64,000 nucleotides of DNA from Actinomadura macra NBRC 14102 (GCF_001552215.1 NZ_BCQT01000009.1:496001-560000), one strand, 5' to 3'; shown: positions 50,429-61,804, numbered from the stretch's first letter. Numbers and translations are program-made. Notes: generated from the sequence alone by a model not told the origin.

Positions 50429-51498
50429 GCACCTTCGAGAGCTTCAAGAGCCTGTCGCGGGCCATGTTCCTCGGGTTCCGCCGTGATCGCGGTGCACTGT
50501 TCTTCACGATCCTGTTCCCGCTGATGTTCCTCGTGATCTTCGGTGGGGTGTTCGGGCACCAGACGACGCCCAAGGTGAAGGTGCTGGAGATCGGCCCGGT
50601 GGCCGTCCTGGACCAGGCCGTGGCGCACGACTCCGCCTCGCTGGGCAAGATCATGAAGGTCACCAGGTCGTCCGACCGGGCCGCGGCGCTGCGCAAGGTG
50701 GAGAAGGGCGACGCGGACGCGGCCGTGGAGCAGCGGGGCGGCGAGTTGGTCGTTCACTACTCAGCGGCCGACCAGGTCAAGTCGGGGACGGTGCGGGGCC
50801 TGATGGACTCGATGGTCCAGTCGGCGAACCTCGCCGCGTCCGGGAAGCCCCCGGCGTACAAGATGAGCTCGCAGCAGGTGGAGGACGACTCCCTCAACGC
50901 GATCCAGTTCTTCACTCCGAGCCTGCTCGGCTGGGCGCTGGCGTCCGCGGGCGTGTTCGGCGCCTCGCAGACGCTCGTCACGTGGCGGACCAAGGGCATC
51001 CTGCGGCGCCTCCAGCTCTCCCCTGCGCCGATCCCCACCGTGTTCGGTGCTCGCGTGGCCGTCAGCCTGGCCGTCGCGCTCATCCAGTTCGCCTTGTTCG
51101 TCACGGTCGCTCAGCTTCCGGTGTTCGGGCTGAAGCTCGGGCACGCGTGGTGGATGGCCATCCCGATGGTGATGGCGGGATGCCTTGCGTTCCTGTCGAT
51201 CGGGATGCTGATCGGCGCGTGGGCGAAGACGCAGGAGACCGCCCAGGCGGTGACGCAGCTCGTGGTCCTGCCGATGGCGTTCCTGGGCGGCTCGTTCTTC
51301 CCTCTCGACGCCGCGCCCACGTGGCTCAAGGCCCTGTCGTACATCTTCCCTCTGCGCTACCTGAACGAGGGGATGCTGAACGTGATGGGACGCGGTCTCG
51401 GTCCCACATCGGCGTTGCCGCAGATCGGCGTCCTGCTCGGTGTTGCGGTCGTCGGCGCGCTGATCGCCACGCGTCTGTTCCGGTGGGACACCACCTGA
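50425..51498 (+). CDS. ABC-2 type transporter permease
   Basis: A 357-residue membrane permease with a first helix at FTILFPLMFLVIFGGVFG, an extracytoplasmic loop of about 150 residues and five further helices in the C-terminal half, ending GVAVVGALIATRLFRWDTT. Topology fits ABC2_membrane permeases. ATGA overlap couples it to the ATPase gene. Likely exports a lipid, drug or peptide; not determined. Confidence 0.86.
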   Translation: MSTFESFKSLSRAMFLGFRRDRGALFFTILFPLMFLVIFGGVFGHQTTPKVKVLEIGPVAVLDQAVAHDSASLGKIMKVTRSSDRAAALRKVEKGDADAAVEQRGGELVVHYSAADQVKSGTVRGLMDSMVQSANLAASGKPPAYKMSSQQVEDDSLNAIQFFTPSLLGWALASAGVFGASQTLVTWRTKGILRRLQLSPAPIPTVFGARVAVSLAVALIQFALFVTVAQLPVFGLKLGHAWWMAIPMVMAGCLAFLSIGMLIGAWAKTQETAQAVTQLVVLPMAFLGGSFFPLDAAPTWLKALSYIFPLRYLNEGMLNVMGRGLGPTSALPQIGVLLGVAVVGALIATRLFRWDTT

Positions 51499-51617
51499 TG
51501 TGACCTCGGTCACTAATTGGACCATTCTGCTGTGGGCGTACGAAGAAACAGGTTGGGAACGTCCACGTCGGGTTAGATGTTCTCCTAAGTACCGACCCCG
51601 AGCATGAGGAAGGTGCC

Positions 51618-51848
51618 GTGACTGGAGCCCTTGCCCCAACCAAGCCGTTGACCGTCGCCGACCGTTGCGACCGCTGCGGCGCCCAGGCCTACGTCCGTGC
51701 AGTCCTTGTAGGCGGCGGCGACCTTCTGTTCTGCGCCCACCACGGACGCAGGTACGCAGAGGCCCTGCGCGCCAACGGGGCCGACATTCAGGACGAGACC
51801 GACAGGCTCACCGAAACCCCGGCAACCGCTTCGAGCGACGAGCGGTAG
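51618..51848 (+). CDS. DUF7455 zinc-ribbon protein
   Basis: A 76-residue protein with the ribbon-type cysteines RCDRCG and LLFCAHH, likely binding one zinc, and a hydrophilic C-terminus. It matches DUF7455 of actinobacteria, of unknown function, found close to the principal sigma factor gene. GTG 51618 follows AGGAAGG by four bases. Confidence 0.82.
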   Translation: MTGALAPTKPLTVADRCDRCGAQAYVRAVLVGGGDLLFCAHHGRRYAEALRANGADIQDETDRLTETPATASSDER

Positions 51849-51872
51849 GCGTCGAAATAGAAGCACCCCCGC

Positions 51873-51902
51873 ACGGCGGTCACCGACCAAGGTGACCGCC
51901 GT
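51873..51902 (+). terminator. terminator after the DUF7455 gene
   Basis: A perfect 12-base stem, ACGGCGGTCACC at 51873-51884 and GGTGACCGCCGT at 51891-51902, with a 6-base loop. Confidence 0.8.
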
Positions 51903-52091
51903 TCGCATTCCGCCCGTTCCGCCCTCTCGGGAAGCCAAAATGGATACGACTACACACCGTAATGAATTGATCACATAATGTAGCGGAAATGGCCGCCACC
52001 GTGACCCGGATCACGAGACTCCCGACGTGCCGGCGACAAGGTGACGGTCTTCACCTGCTGCTCACCGACCTGTTCCGCCTTTGGGGGGATA

Positions 52092-52832
52092 GTGCACATC
52101 CTGCTTCCACCGTCGGAGAAGAAGGCCGCCACCGGAGACGGGCCTCCCCTCGACCTGGCCTCGCTGAGCTTCCCCGAGCTCAATCCCATCCGGGAACGCG
52201 TCCTGGCGGCTCTGGGCGAGGCGTGCACGCGCGGAGACGCGCCAGAGGTGCTCGGGTTCCCCGCCGGTCAAGCGGACGAGGCTCTGACCCGTAACAGGGC
52301 CCTGTACACGGCGCCGACCCTGCCCGTTGCCCGGCTGTACACAGGCGTGCTGTACGACAATCTGGACCTGCCGAATCTGGACCCGCGGGCCGCCGCCCAG
52401 CAGATCATCGTCTTCTCGGGCCTGTGGGGGGCGCTGAGGCTCACCGACCGCATCCCGCCCTATCGGCTCGCCATGGCGGTGTCCCTCCCGCCTGAGGGAC
52501 GCCTGAGCGCTCTCTGGCGCCCGGCGATGCGGGACGCCTTGCGATTGGACGGCCTGGTCGTCGACATGCGCTCAGGGCCGTACGCGTCCGCCTGGAGGGC
52601 TTCGGAGCCCGCCGTGGCGGTGCGGGTGTTCCGGGAGCGGATCCTCGGCGGGGTGGCCAAACGGACGGTGGTCAGCCACATGGCCAAGGCGACGCGCGGG
52701 CAGATCGCGCACGACCTGCTCAAGGCAGGCGTCAACCCCCGCACCCCTGACCAGCTGCTCAAGGCCGTCGCCAATCTCGGCCACACGGTCGAGCTGAACG
52801 GCCCGAACCTGGACGTCATCCTCAACACCTGA
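52092..52832 (+). CDS. yaaA: YaaA family peroxide stress protein
   Basis: A 246-residue protein with the DUF328/YaaA landmarks: the start MHILLPPSEKKA (GTG at 52092), LYTGVLYDNLDL, VFSGLWGALRLTDRIPPYRL and the C-terminal RTVVSHMAKATRGQIA segment. In E. coli YaaA limits intracellular free iron during peroxide stress; the enzyme chemistry is not settled. The GTG is preceded by GGGGGG. An upstream ATG at 52041 is less likely. Confidence 0.85.
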   Translation: MHILLPPSEKKAATGDGPPLDLASLSFPELNPIRERVLAALGEACTRGDAPEVLGFPAGQADEALTRNRALYTAPTLPVARLYTGVLYDNLDLPNLDPRAAAQQIIVFSGLWGALRLTDRIPPYRLAMAVSLPPEGRLSALWRPAMRDALRLDGLVVDMRSGPYASAWRASEPAVAVRVFRERILGGVAKRTVVSHMAKATRGQIAHDLLKAGVNPRTPDQLLKAVANLGHTVELNGPNLDVILNT

Positions 52833-52857
52833 GGGCTCGCGTTCAGCGCGAACGAAC

Positions 52858-52891
52858 CAGGGCCCTCGTCCTAGACCGGACGAGGGCCCTG
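52858..52891. terminator. bidirectional terminator between yaaA and hrdB
   Basis: A perfect 14-base stem, CAGGGCCCTCGTCC at 52858-52871 and GGACGAGGGCCCTG at 52878-52891, with a 6-base loop, between converging genes. Confidence 0.85.
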
Positions 52892-52917
52892 ACCACAGCT
52901 ACCAGTCGGGCGGTGGC

Positions 52918-54591
<1,674 letters not shown>

Positions 54592-54651
54592 AAATACCTC
54601 TCGAACGAACGTGTGGCTGGGTTGACCCAAGTGCCCTGACGGGCCCGGCCT

Positions 54652-54685
54652 CACACTGGGTGGGACCACACACTGGGCGGGACCT
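54652..54685 (-). repeat. tandem 17-bp repeat upstream of hrdB
   Basis: CACACTGGGTGGGACCA (54652-54668) is followed by CACACTGGGCGGGACCT (54669-54685), two mismatches apart, about 60 bases before the hrdB start, probably in the 5' leader. Confidence 0.75.
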
Positions 54686-54846
54686 CCCCGTGCGGGACCG
54701 CAGCGTACCCGCTCTTACTAGGGTCAAGCATTCTGGCACTGCTGCGCATTCCGCTCTGAAGTCCTGCCCGGTAACTCTCCACCTTAGAGGGCGCGAGACG
54801 GTCCTTCGTACGTACTAGACCTTCTTCGCGCCGACTTCGGCGGGCA

Positions 54847-56986
54847 TCACGCGGGCTTGGGCGGGACGTGCAGGGCAAGCACGGTCACATCGTCTACCTG
54901 CTCATACCCCGCAAGCATCCGATCGACCAGGAAGTCGACGAGTCTTTCTGGATCTCCTACCACCTCAGGCGGGGCGTCCGCCGCCACGGCGACGAGCTCC
55001 TCCAGCCCGGCGTCCACCCCGCGTCTACGGTTCTCCACAAGTCCATCGGAATAGAACACCACAGTGTTGCCGGTCTCGATGGAAAAACTTGTCTGCTGTC
55101 TCTGGCTGGGCCAGCCGAGGGGGGTCCCCGGCTCCCGCGTGCTGACGCGCGCGGGGGTGTCGGGAGAGATCAGGAGGGGTGGCGGGTGGCCGGCGTTGCT
55201 GAAGGCCCCGTGGCCGGTCTCAGGGTCGATGACCGCGTACGCGACCGTGGTGAACTGCTCCTCGTCCTCGGTCGCGCTGAACAGGCGGTCGAGCCCGGCC
55301 AGGACCGCGGCGGGTCGCGGATCATTCAGCGCGAGGGCCCGCAGGGCGTTGCGGACGCGTCCCATTCCGGCCGCGGCGAGAACGCCCTTGCCCATGACGG
55401 TCACCGACCGCTACGGCGAGCCGATCGTCCGGAAGGCGGAACACGTCGTACCAGTCGCCGCCGACCTGGACGTGGCGGGTCGCCGGGTTGTACCGGGCGG
55501 CCAGCACCATGCCGGGCAGCTGCGGAAGATCGCTGGGCAGCAGGCTGCGCTGGAGTTCCTCGGCGGTCTTGTGCTCGCGCTCGAACAGCAGGGCCCGCTC
55601 CACGGCCAGCGCGCACTGCCCGGCCAGGGCCTCCAGGAAGACCCGCTCCTCCTCGGTGATCTCCCGGGGACGGGTGAAGGAGAATCGCAGCGCACCGATC
55701 GGCGCACCGGCAGCCAGTAGCGGCAACCCCACCCAGGCGCGTTCCTCGGTGTGCTGAACGAACAAACCCTTCTCGTCCCGACCGAGTTGCAGGCGCAGGC
55801 TGGCGGGATGCTCGGCCAGGAACGGCCGGCTCTCGCGCACCGCCACCGACATCACGGTCTGGTCACTGACCTTGATCGCGTCCGGGGAGATCGGCCGGAC
55901 CTCGCCCTCGGCACCCGGCTGGGACGGCGCCACGATGCTGAGCCGCAGCTTGTCATCGTCCAACAGCGCCACCGCGGAGTAGTCGGCGCCGATCGCCGAC
56001 CGCCCCACCTCTGTGATCACCTGGACGACCTGGGAGACGGTCAGGGCCTCGGCCAGCATCGACGTGGCCTGCTGGAGCCGAGCCGTGCGCAGCGCCGCCG
56101 CCGACAACTGCTCGGTCAGCCGACCGCGCATCTCCTCGGCCTCGCGCTGCCCGGTGACATCGGTGTTGGCGCCGACCCACTCGATGACCGCGCCGCCCTG
56201 CCAGATAGGAACGGCCCGTACGTCGAAGTGCCGGTAGGTACCGCTCTTGGTGCGCACCCGGTAGTTGGTCTCGAAGACCCGGTTCTCCTCCACGCACTCG
56301 CGCCAGGTGGCCTCGATGCGGGGGCGGTCCTCCGGGTGCACGACCGAGAGCCACCCGCCGACCGCGTAGTCGTCGGGTGTCTGACCGGTGATCGCGCGCC
56401 ATTCGGGCGCGTCGTCGATCACACCGCCGCCTGGCGCCGCGACCCACACCACCTGGGCGCTGGCCTCGACGAGCGAACGGTAGCGCTGCTCCTTGCGGCG
56501 GATGACCTCTTCTGCACGGCGCCGTTCGGTCACGTCCAGGGCGGTCAGGACGACTCCCAGGGCCTCTCCCTCGGCACCCCTGGCCGGCAGCCAGGTGCAG
56601 GCCAGGATCCGCTCGTCGACCGCGGTGGCGATCGAGGCGGCGTCGTCCGGCGGACCGGGCGGCTCAACGGCCGGGATGACGAGATCCAGATCGCTGAGAG
56701 ACCGGTCCTCGTCGAGGACCTTGCGGAGCGCGGTCTCGAACGCCGTCGCCACGTCACCGGGCAGGACCTCGGCGGGACGGCGCTGCTGTAGATCGCGAAC
56801 GGGGACGCGCAGCAATGCCGCCAGCGCGTCGTTGGCCCTGCGGCAGCGGAGCTCACCGTCGAAGAAGGCGAGCCCGCCGGGGGCCTCCCTGAGCAGGGTC
56901 GCGTACAGCGCGGCGTCGGACGCATCCATGGGCTGGCCCTCCACCCCTGAGACGCGGGGATGCGGAACGGACGTCTCGGTGCTCAT
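54847..56986 (-). pseudogene. PAS-PAS-GAF-PP2C (SpoIIE-type) phosphatase, frameshifted
   Basis: Two adjacent frames make up one gene of about 713 codons. From ATG 56986 (GGAGG upstream) come two PAS domains (about residues 30-145 and 155-280), a GAF domain (about 315-460) and the start of a PP2C/SpoIIE phosphatase (HVQVGGDWYDVFRLPDD). At 55399-55400 an extra base switches frame in the metal-binding GDVMGKG motif, where the sequence reads GAC-CGT-CATG. The rest of the phosphatase continues in the other frame (GKGVLAAAGMGRVRNALRAL to 54847). Such proteins respond to signals and control anti-sigma factor antagonists. The frameshift is either a real mutation or a sequencing error. Confidence 0.8.
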
Positions 56987-57444
56987 GGACAACACCTCCG
57001 CCCCAGAAGGTCCCGTACCGCGCGGCAATTTTTCATCACTATGAGTGAATGGGAGCAGGCTAGCGCTCCCGCCTCCATCACAACACCGGTCGGAGTCAGG
57101 TTTTCATCATCCCGATGGTTCGCCCCCTACGGAACCCCTGATGGACAACCTTGTCCATGCGGCCCCCTGCGACGACCTCGGATTCGGACGCCGTCCCCGC
57201 GGGACGCCAGCGGCGGCTCGATCGGACGGCGAGTAGGAGATGTTACGGCGCCGGAGAGCCACGGGCAGTGAACTCGGCCCCTTCGGCGAGTTCCGGCCAC
57301 GGACGAAACGCCTCGTCCCGTGCCCGCTTCATCCGGCAAAAAGATGGCAAAGCTCGCCTTGCCGGAATGCGAGATCGAGAGCGGCTCACGTCCGTCGTCG
57401 CCCGTCGCCGTCCCCTGCCGCCCCCTCCCGTTCGTGCGGCAAGG
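56987..57444. other. intergenic stretch, probable promoter region
   Basis: About 460 bases between the phosphatase start and the end of the HhH-GPD gene, both on the minus strand. The part at 57020-57060 is AT-rich (TTTTTCATCACTATGAG on the plus strand) and probably holds the phosphatase promoter. A loose inverted repeat, TCCGGCAA at 57332-57339 and TTGCCGGA at 57359-57366, lies downstream of the HhH-GPD gene. A 76-codon plus-strand frame from 57041 lacks a ribosome binding site and typical codon use. I see no convincing gene. Confidence 0.45.
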
Positions 57445-58026
57445 TCACTTTGCGGCCTTGGCCGCCGCCTTCATCTCCGCCTTGAACGCCCGAACCTTCG
57501 CGAGCGACTCCGGACCGGTGATGTCGGCGACGGACCGGTGCGAGCCCTCTTCGCCGTACGCGCCCGCCGCCTCACGCCAGCCTTCGGGGCGCACGCCGTA
57601 CTGCTTGCCGAGAAGCGCGAGGAAGATCTGCGCCTTCTGCTTGCCGAACCCGGGCAGGCCGTTCAGACGCTTGAACAACTCCTTGCCGCTGTCGACGCCC
57701 ATCCACACTCTCTGGGCGTCACCCTCATAGTTCTCCACGAGGTACTGGCACAGCTGCTGCACCCGCTTTGCCATCGACCCGGGATAGCGATGCACGGCCG
57801 GCTTCTCCGATAGGACCGCCGCGAACCGTTCAGGGTCGAACGCCGCGATCTCGTGGGCGTCCAGGTCGTCCGTCCCGAGCCTCTGGGTGATGGTGTAGGG
57901 GCCGGAGAACGCCCACTCCATCGACACCTGCTGGTCGAGGAGCATCCCCACCAGTGCGGCGAGCGGGCTGCGCCCGAGCAGTTCGTCGGCCTCCGGCCGC
58001 TGCGCTAGTTGAACCTTCGTGGCCAT
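57445..58026 (-). CDS. HhH-GPD-type base excision repair protein
   Basis: A 193-residue protein with an HhH-GPD fold: ALVGMLLDQQVSMEWAFSGP, the helix-hairpin-helix LPGFGKQKAQIFLALLG, and a basic C-terminus AEMKAAAKAAK. It matches the uncharacterised actinobacterial HhH-GPD family (TIGR03252-like). It probably excises damaged bases; the lack of an obvious Fe-S cluster motif separates it from EndoIII/MutY. Start ATG 58026. Confidence 0.82.
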   Translation of the reverse strand: MATKVQLAQRPEADELLGRSPLAALVGMLLDQQVSMEWAFSGPYTITQRLGTDDLDAHEIAAFDPERFAAVLSEKPAVHRYPGSMAKRVQQLCQYLVENYEGDAQRVWMGVDSGKELFKRLNGLPGFGKQKAQIFLALLGKQYGVRPEGWREAAGAYGEEGSHRSVADITGPESLAKVRAFKAEMKAAAKAAK

Positions 58027-58136
58027 GCGCCCAGCTTAGAACCGCCGGAATCGGTGGCCGGGCCGAGATCTGTCGGAAGTCTTACGGGTCTGTCCAGAAC
58101 GTGGCGGCACGGGTGCCGCGGTGGTCGAATGGAACG

Positions 58137-58841
58137 GTGAACGAGGAGGAACGGGCGGAGGGCAGTCCCGTCGGCCGACGGGTGGTGCTCGGGATGCTCG
58201 GCCTCGGCGTGGCGGGGGTCGCCGTGGGAGCGTCCGTGCAGCAGAAGGTGAGCCGCGCCTTGGCGCCGGTAGGACCCATCGGGGACGTCCTACCGGCGGC
58301 AGGGGGGTTTCGCTACTACACGGTGACCGGCAGCGTGAGAAAGTACACCCCGGCCACCTGGCGCATGGACGTGAACGGGCTGGTGAACGCCCCACGTGCG
58401 TTCACGATGGCGGACCTGGCACGGTTGCCGCAGACAGTGCTCGACAAGGACTTCCAGTGCGTGACGGGCTGGCGCGTGCCAGACGTGCGCTGGGTGGGGG
58501 TGGCGCTGCCCGACCTACTCCAGGCGGTTGGCGTCGCGCCTGGGGCCAAGGCCGTGCGATTCACGTCCTTCGACGGCACCTACACCGAATCACTCACGCT
58601 GGATCAGGCGCAACGCAGGGACGTCCTGGTCGCAACACAGATGGAGGGCGGGCCGGTCACCCACGATCACGGAGGGCCGGTACGGCTGTACGTGGCGCCC
58701 ATGTACGGCTACAAGTCCCTCAAGTGGCTTGGAGGCATCGAGCTGACCGACAAGGTCCGGCCCGGCTACTGGGAACACCGCGGATACGACGTGGACGCCT
58801 GGGTCGGACGGTCGAACGGGCGTGACGATGCCCCCACATGA
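58137..58841 (+). CDS. molybdopterin-dependent oxidoreductase (sulfite oxidase fold)
   Basis: A 234-residue molybdoenzyme. An N-terminal RR-containing hydrophobic segment (GRRVVLGMLGLGVAGVAVGA) suggests Tat export or a signal anchor. The Moco-binding core has the Mo-ligand Cys in KDFQCVTGWRVPDVRWVGV and the GGPVRLYVAPMYGYKSLKWL domain. It resembles the YedY/MsrP catalytic subunit. It is followed, with overlap, by a cytochrome b gene. The probable function is extracytoplasmic reduction (such as methionine sulfoxide) or oxidation of sulfite with electron exchange through that cytochrome. GTG start 58137. Confidence 0.8.
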   Translation: MNEEERAEGSPVGRRVVLGMLGLGVAGVAVGASVQQKVSRALAPVGPIGDVLPAAGGFRYYTVTGSVRKYTPATWRMDVNGLVNAPRAFTMADLARLPQTVLDKDFQCVTGWRVPDVRWVGVALPDLLQAVGVAPGAKAVRFTSFDGTYTESLTLDQAQRRDVLVATQMEGGPVTHDHGGPVRLYVAPMYGYKSLKWLGGIELTDKVRPGYWEHRGYDVDAWVGRSNGRDDAPT

Positions 58842-59577
58842 TTCGCCCGTTGAGGAGGCGCGCACGCCGCTCTGGCTGGTGCGGTTCACCCGGGCCGAAA
58901 GGTCTATCCACCATGTGACCGCCCTGCTGATGCTGGTATGTCTTGTGACGGCGGCGTTCCTGTACTTCCCTGCCTTGTCCACGGTGGTGGGGCGCCGTGA
59001 ACTGCTCAAGACGGTGCACGTGTGGTGCGGGTTCGCCTTGCCCGTGCCGATCGTCCTCGGCCTTGTGTCGCGGGCCTTCAGGACCGACCTTCGCCGGCTG
59101 AACAGGTTCGCGCCACACGACTGGGAGTGGCTCAGGCGCAGCGATCGCAGGGCCGTGCGAGGCGGCCGCGGAGTGTTGCCGGTAGGCAAGTTCAACGCCG
59201 GGCAGAAGCTGAATGCGGCGTTTACCGCCGGAGCCATCCTCCTGATGCTCGGGACGGGCGAGGTGCTCACCTTTCCCGGCCCCTGGCCAGACCGGTGGCG
59301 GACGGGCGCCACGTTCGTCCACGACTGGCTCTTCCTGCTGATCCTGGTGGTGACAGCCGGGCACCTGTGGGAGGCGTTGCGGGATCGCGGCGCGCTCACC
59401 GGCATGCTCACCGGACGCGTTGACAGGGAGTGGGCGCAGCGGCATCACGCGGGTTGGGTCGACATCGCACCGGAGGCGCGAGCCAAGACGCAGGTCAGCG
59501 CACCGGAGGCGGAATCGGACGGGTCGTCCGGCGAGGACGGAGCAGAATTTGCGAAACGTCGCCCCGGTATGTCTTGA
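58822..59577 (+). CDS. cytochrome b-type membrane subunit, partner of the molybdoenzyme
   Basis: A 251-residue membrane protein with about four helices and paired His ligands (SIHHVTAL, TVHVWCGF, FVHDWLFL, AGHLWEAL), typical of FdnI/cytochrome b561-like haem subunits. It overlaps the molybdoenzyme gene by 20 bases. It should pass electrons between quinone and the oxidoreductase. Start is GTG 58822 or ATG 58828. The hydrophilic C-terminal tail after LTGMLTGRVDREW is long and disordered. Confidence 0.78.
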   Translation: MTMPPHDSPVEEARTPLWLVRFTRAERSIHHVTALLMLVCLVTAAFLYFPALSTVVGRRELLKTVHVWCGFALPVPIVLGLVSRAFRTDLRRLNRFAPHDWEWLRRSDRRAVRGGRGVLPVGKFNAGQKLNAAFTAGAILLMLGTGEVLTFPGPWPDRWRTGATFVHDWLFLLILVVTAGHLWEALRDRGALTGMLTGRVDREWAQRHHAGWVDIAPEARAKTQVSAPEAESDGSSGEDGAEFAKRRPGMS

Positions 59578-59721
59578 CTCTCCCCGCAAAAGCGCTGGAA
59601 TGAGACATCGAGGCGGGGTTTGGGCGGAAGCTCCCAGCCAGGGTCGGTTCGCGCGTGCTCTGTCTCGACCCGACGGTTCGGCCCCCGTCCGCCGGTACCC
59701 CGTGCGCGGAGGTGTGCGCAG

Positions 59722-59988
59722 ATGCCTGCACAGACGCCTACACTCACCGATCATCGAAGCCAGACCCGCGACGCGCTCACGCGCCGCCTCATCGACGAGT
59801 TCGACACCTTCTCCGCAGACGCGGTGTATCGCTGCGTCAGCGACGTCCACGCGCGCATAACGCATCTTGGGCTCGACGCCACACCGGACAGCGTCGAGCG
59901 AATGGCGCGCGAGCATCTCCTGGGAATGCTCAAATCGGAGCCGCCCTCCGGGCGGGCGAACGGCTCCGGCGGCGATGGGGACGGCTGA
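59722..59988 (+). CDS. small helical protein, probable three-helix-bundle dimerisation family
   Basis: An 88-residue protein starting MPAQTPTLTDHRSQTRDAL. Its core (TRRLIDEFDTFSADAVYRCV, then DSVERMAREHLLGML) reads as a three-helix bundle like actinobacterial dimerisation-domain proteins. The ATG is well placed after GGAGGTG. Function unknown. Confidence 0.6.
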   Translation: MPAQTPTLTDHRSQTRDALTRRLIDEFDTFSADAVYRCVSDVHARITHLGLDATPDSVERMAREHLLGMLKSEPPSGRANGSGGDGDG

Positions 59989-60075
59989 GCGGCGCGCCCT
60001 CCTCGGGCGCGTCCCATTGCGGCCTTCGCCGGTGTCGCGGGCAACGCCCCGCATAGGATCTGAGAAACTGGAGGA

Positions 60076-61704
60076 GTGAGTCCCCGTAGCCGCCACCGCT
60101 CCTCCGGGGATCCGGCAGGTGACGGCCCACCTCCCCCGGACGAAGTCTCCGCGATATTCGACGGAATGCTGCAGCACGCCCGCGAACTGCTGGCCGTGCG
60201 CAGCCCGCTGGACGCCGAGCTCATCGTCAGCGAGATCCTCGGGTCCTGGTGGGGGCACCATGTGCCGGGCGGCGACGTGGAGCAGGTCATCGGCGAGGCC
60301 CTGGTCGGCTACGCCGGACGGGCCGGAACGCCCGCCGCGCTCGCGCTGCTCACCGGTATGGCCTATCTGGGCACCTCTCGGCAGGCCGCCAAGGCGGAAC
60401 GCGCCGCGCTGCAGCTCATGGAGCACGGCGTTGCCAGGCCGGGATGGGCCGATCGCGTCGGGATGGTCGCGCCCGAGGAGTGCTTCGTCTCCAGGGACGT
60501 CTACGGCGACCAGGACTCCATCGTCTGTACCTACACCTACGGCGGTGCAGAAAGGCACGCCCTCGTCGTCCTGGTCGACCGCAACCGGGCCGGGGCCGTC
60601 CAGCAGGCCGGCGTCCCGTTCGTGCCGGCCGCGCGTAGCGGCCGGCCACCGACGAGCGGGATGGTCCGCGACGCGTGGGTCTCGTCCCAGGTCGGCAAGC
60701 TCCTCGACCACTGCCGCCGGGAGGGGCGTGACAACCCGCTGATGCGGTTCGAGCAGCTCGACCCGCGCGACACCAAGGCGCTCCTGCAAAGCGCCTTGGG
60801 CCTCACCGACGACACCGACGACCCGCCGGTGAACGAGAACTTCGGCTCTTACCACGCCTTTGTCCGGGCGCGCGTGAGCATCCTTCCGCCAGGTGGGCGC
60901 CTTCCCCAGCCGCCGGTGTACGGGCGTGACCGGCGGGCCACGATCGCGGCCCGCTTCCTGGCCTCGGACGAGGCGGAGGACCTGTCCGACCGGTCGGCCG
61001 CGAGCCGCTGCGTCGACCGCATCATCGACTACGGCTGCACCCACGACTTCGGGCGTCCGCTCCGGGTCAGCCCGATCAAGTGTGAGATGTTCCTGCTCGA
61101 CTGGCTGCCCCGCAAGGTGCTGCTCTCCCCCACCGAACAGGAGGCCGTACCCCACGTGCTGGCCTCCTGGGTGCGCTGGGCAGGCAAGCGCATTGGGCTG
61201 CCCGAGGAGGGCATCAGGGCGACACTGGACGCCGTGTGGGACGCCACCGCGAAGTTCGCCGAGGCCTACCGCGACCCGTCCGCCTTCGGCCTCGATCGTG
61301 ACCTCGTCGACCGGCTCCTGCCCGACGGCGAACTCGACGCGCTGCCCCGCCGGGCCTTCGCGCTTCCGTTCCTGTCCGGCACCCACCGCCAGACCGGACG
61401 GCATGGTGCCATCGACCTGTCCACCCTCGATCCCGCCGATCCCGACGACCGCCGCATCATCCTGGAGTTCGAGCACCCTGGCGCGGACGCGAAGCACCTG
61501 GACGCTCACGAACGCCTCGCAGAAAGGTTGTGGAACGGAGATCCGCCCCAACTGTGGGAGACCGCCCAGGCGCTGCTGGACGTGGGCTACGAACGCCACG
61601 AGATCCTGCACCGTCTCATCGACGTCCTCGACCGCCATCACGCCGACCCGGAGGCACTCCGGGAGGCCCTGCGTGTGCTGCGTCACGAACCCCCGCCCGA
61701 GTGA
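60076..61704 (+). CDS. DUF1841 family protein
   Basis: A 542-residue cytosolic protein. The C-terminal 80 residues (HERLAERLWNGDPPQLW, then LLDVGYERHEILHRLI) match DUF1841. The rest is helical with no identified motif, and the first 20 residues are disordered. Function unknown. The GTG at 60076 overlaps a GGAGGA that is too close to serve it, so a later start is possible. Confidence 0.68.
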   Translation: MSPRSRHRSSGDPAGDGPPPPDEVSAIFDGMLQHARELLAVRSPLDAELIVSEILGSWWGHHVPGGDVEQVIGEALVGYAGRAGTPAALALLTGMAYLGTSRQAAKAERAALQLMEHGVARPGWADRVGMVAPEECFVSRDVYGDQDSIVCTYTYGGAERHALVVLVDRNRAGAVQQAGVPFVPAARSGRPPTSGMVRDAWVSSQVGKLLDHCRREGRDNPLMRFEQLDPRDTKALLQSALGLTDDTDDPPVNENFGSYHAFVRARVSILPPGGRLPQPPVYGRDRRATIAARFLASDEAEDLSDRSAASRCVDRIIDYGCTHDFGRPLRVSPIKCEMFLLDWLPRKVLLSPTEQEAVPHVLASWVRWAGKRIGLPEEGIRATLDAVWDATAKFAEAYRDPSAFGLDRDLVDRLLPDGELDALPRRAFALPFLSGTHRQTGRHGAIDLSTLDPADPDDRRIILEFEHPGADAKHLDAHERLAERLWNGDPPQLWETAQALLDVGYERHEILHRLIDVLDRHHADPEALREALRVLRHEPPPE

Positions 61705-61804
61705 ACTCCCGGTTTGCGCGCGGCGTCCGCGGCGACAATCATCGGGTGCCGGGCAGATCTCGCGGGGGCCCGGGGGCGGCCCCCGGTCGTAGGGAGTGAT
61801 CTTG

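Noticed and set aside
55322-55404. Programmed frameshift in the phosphatase gene
   Set aside because: There is no slippery heptamer or downstream structure at the site; a simple one-base insertion or sequencing error is more likely.
57041-57271. 76-codon plus-strand ORF upstream of the phosphatase
   Set aside because: It begins without a ribosome binding site within an AT-rich promoter-like segment and has poor coding character.
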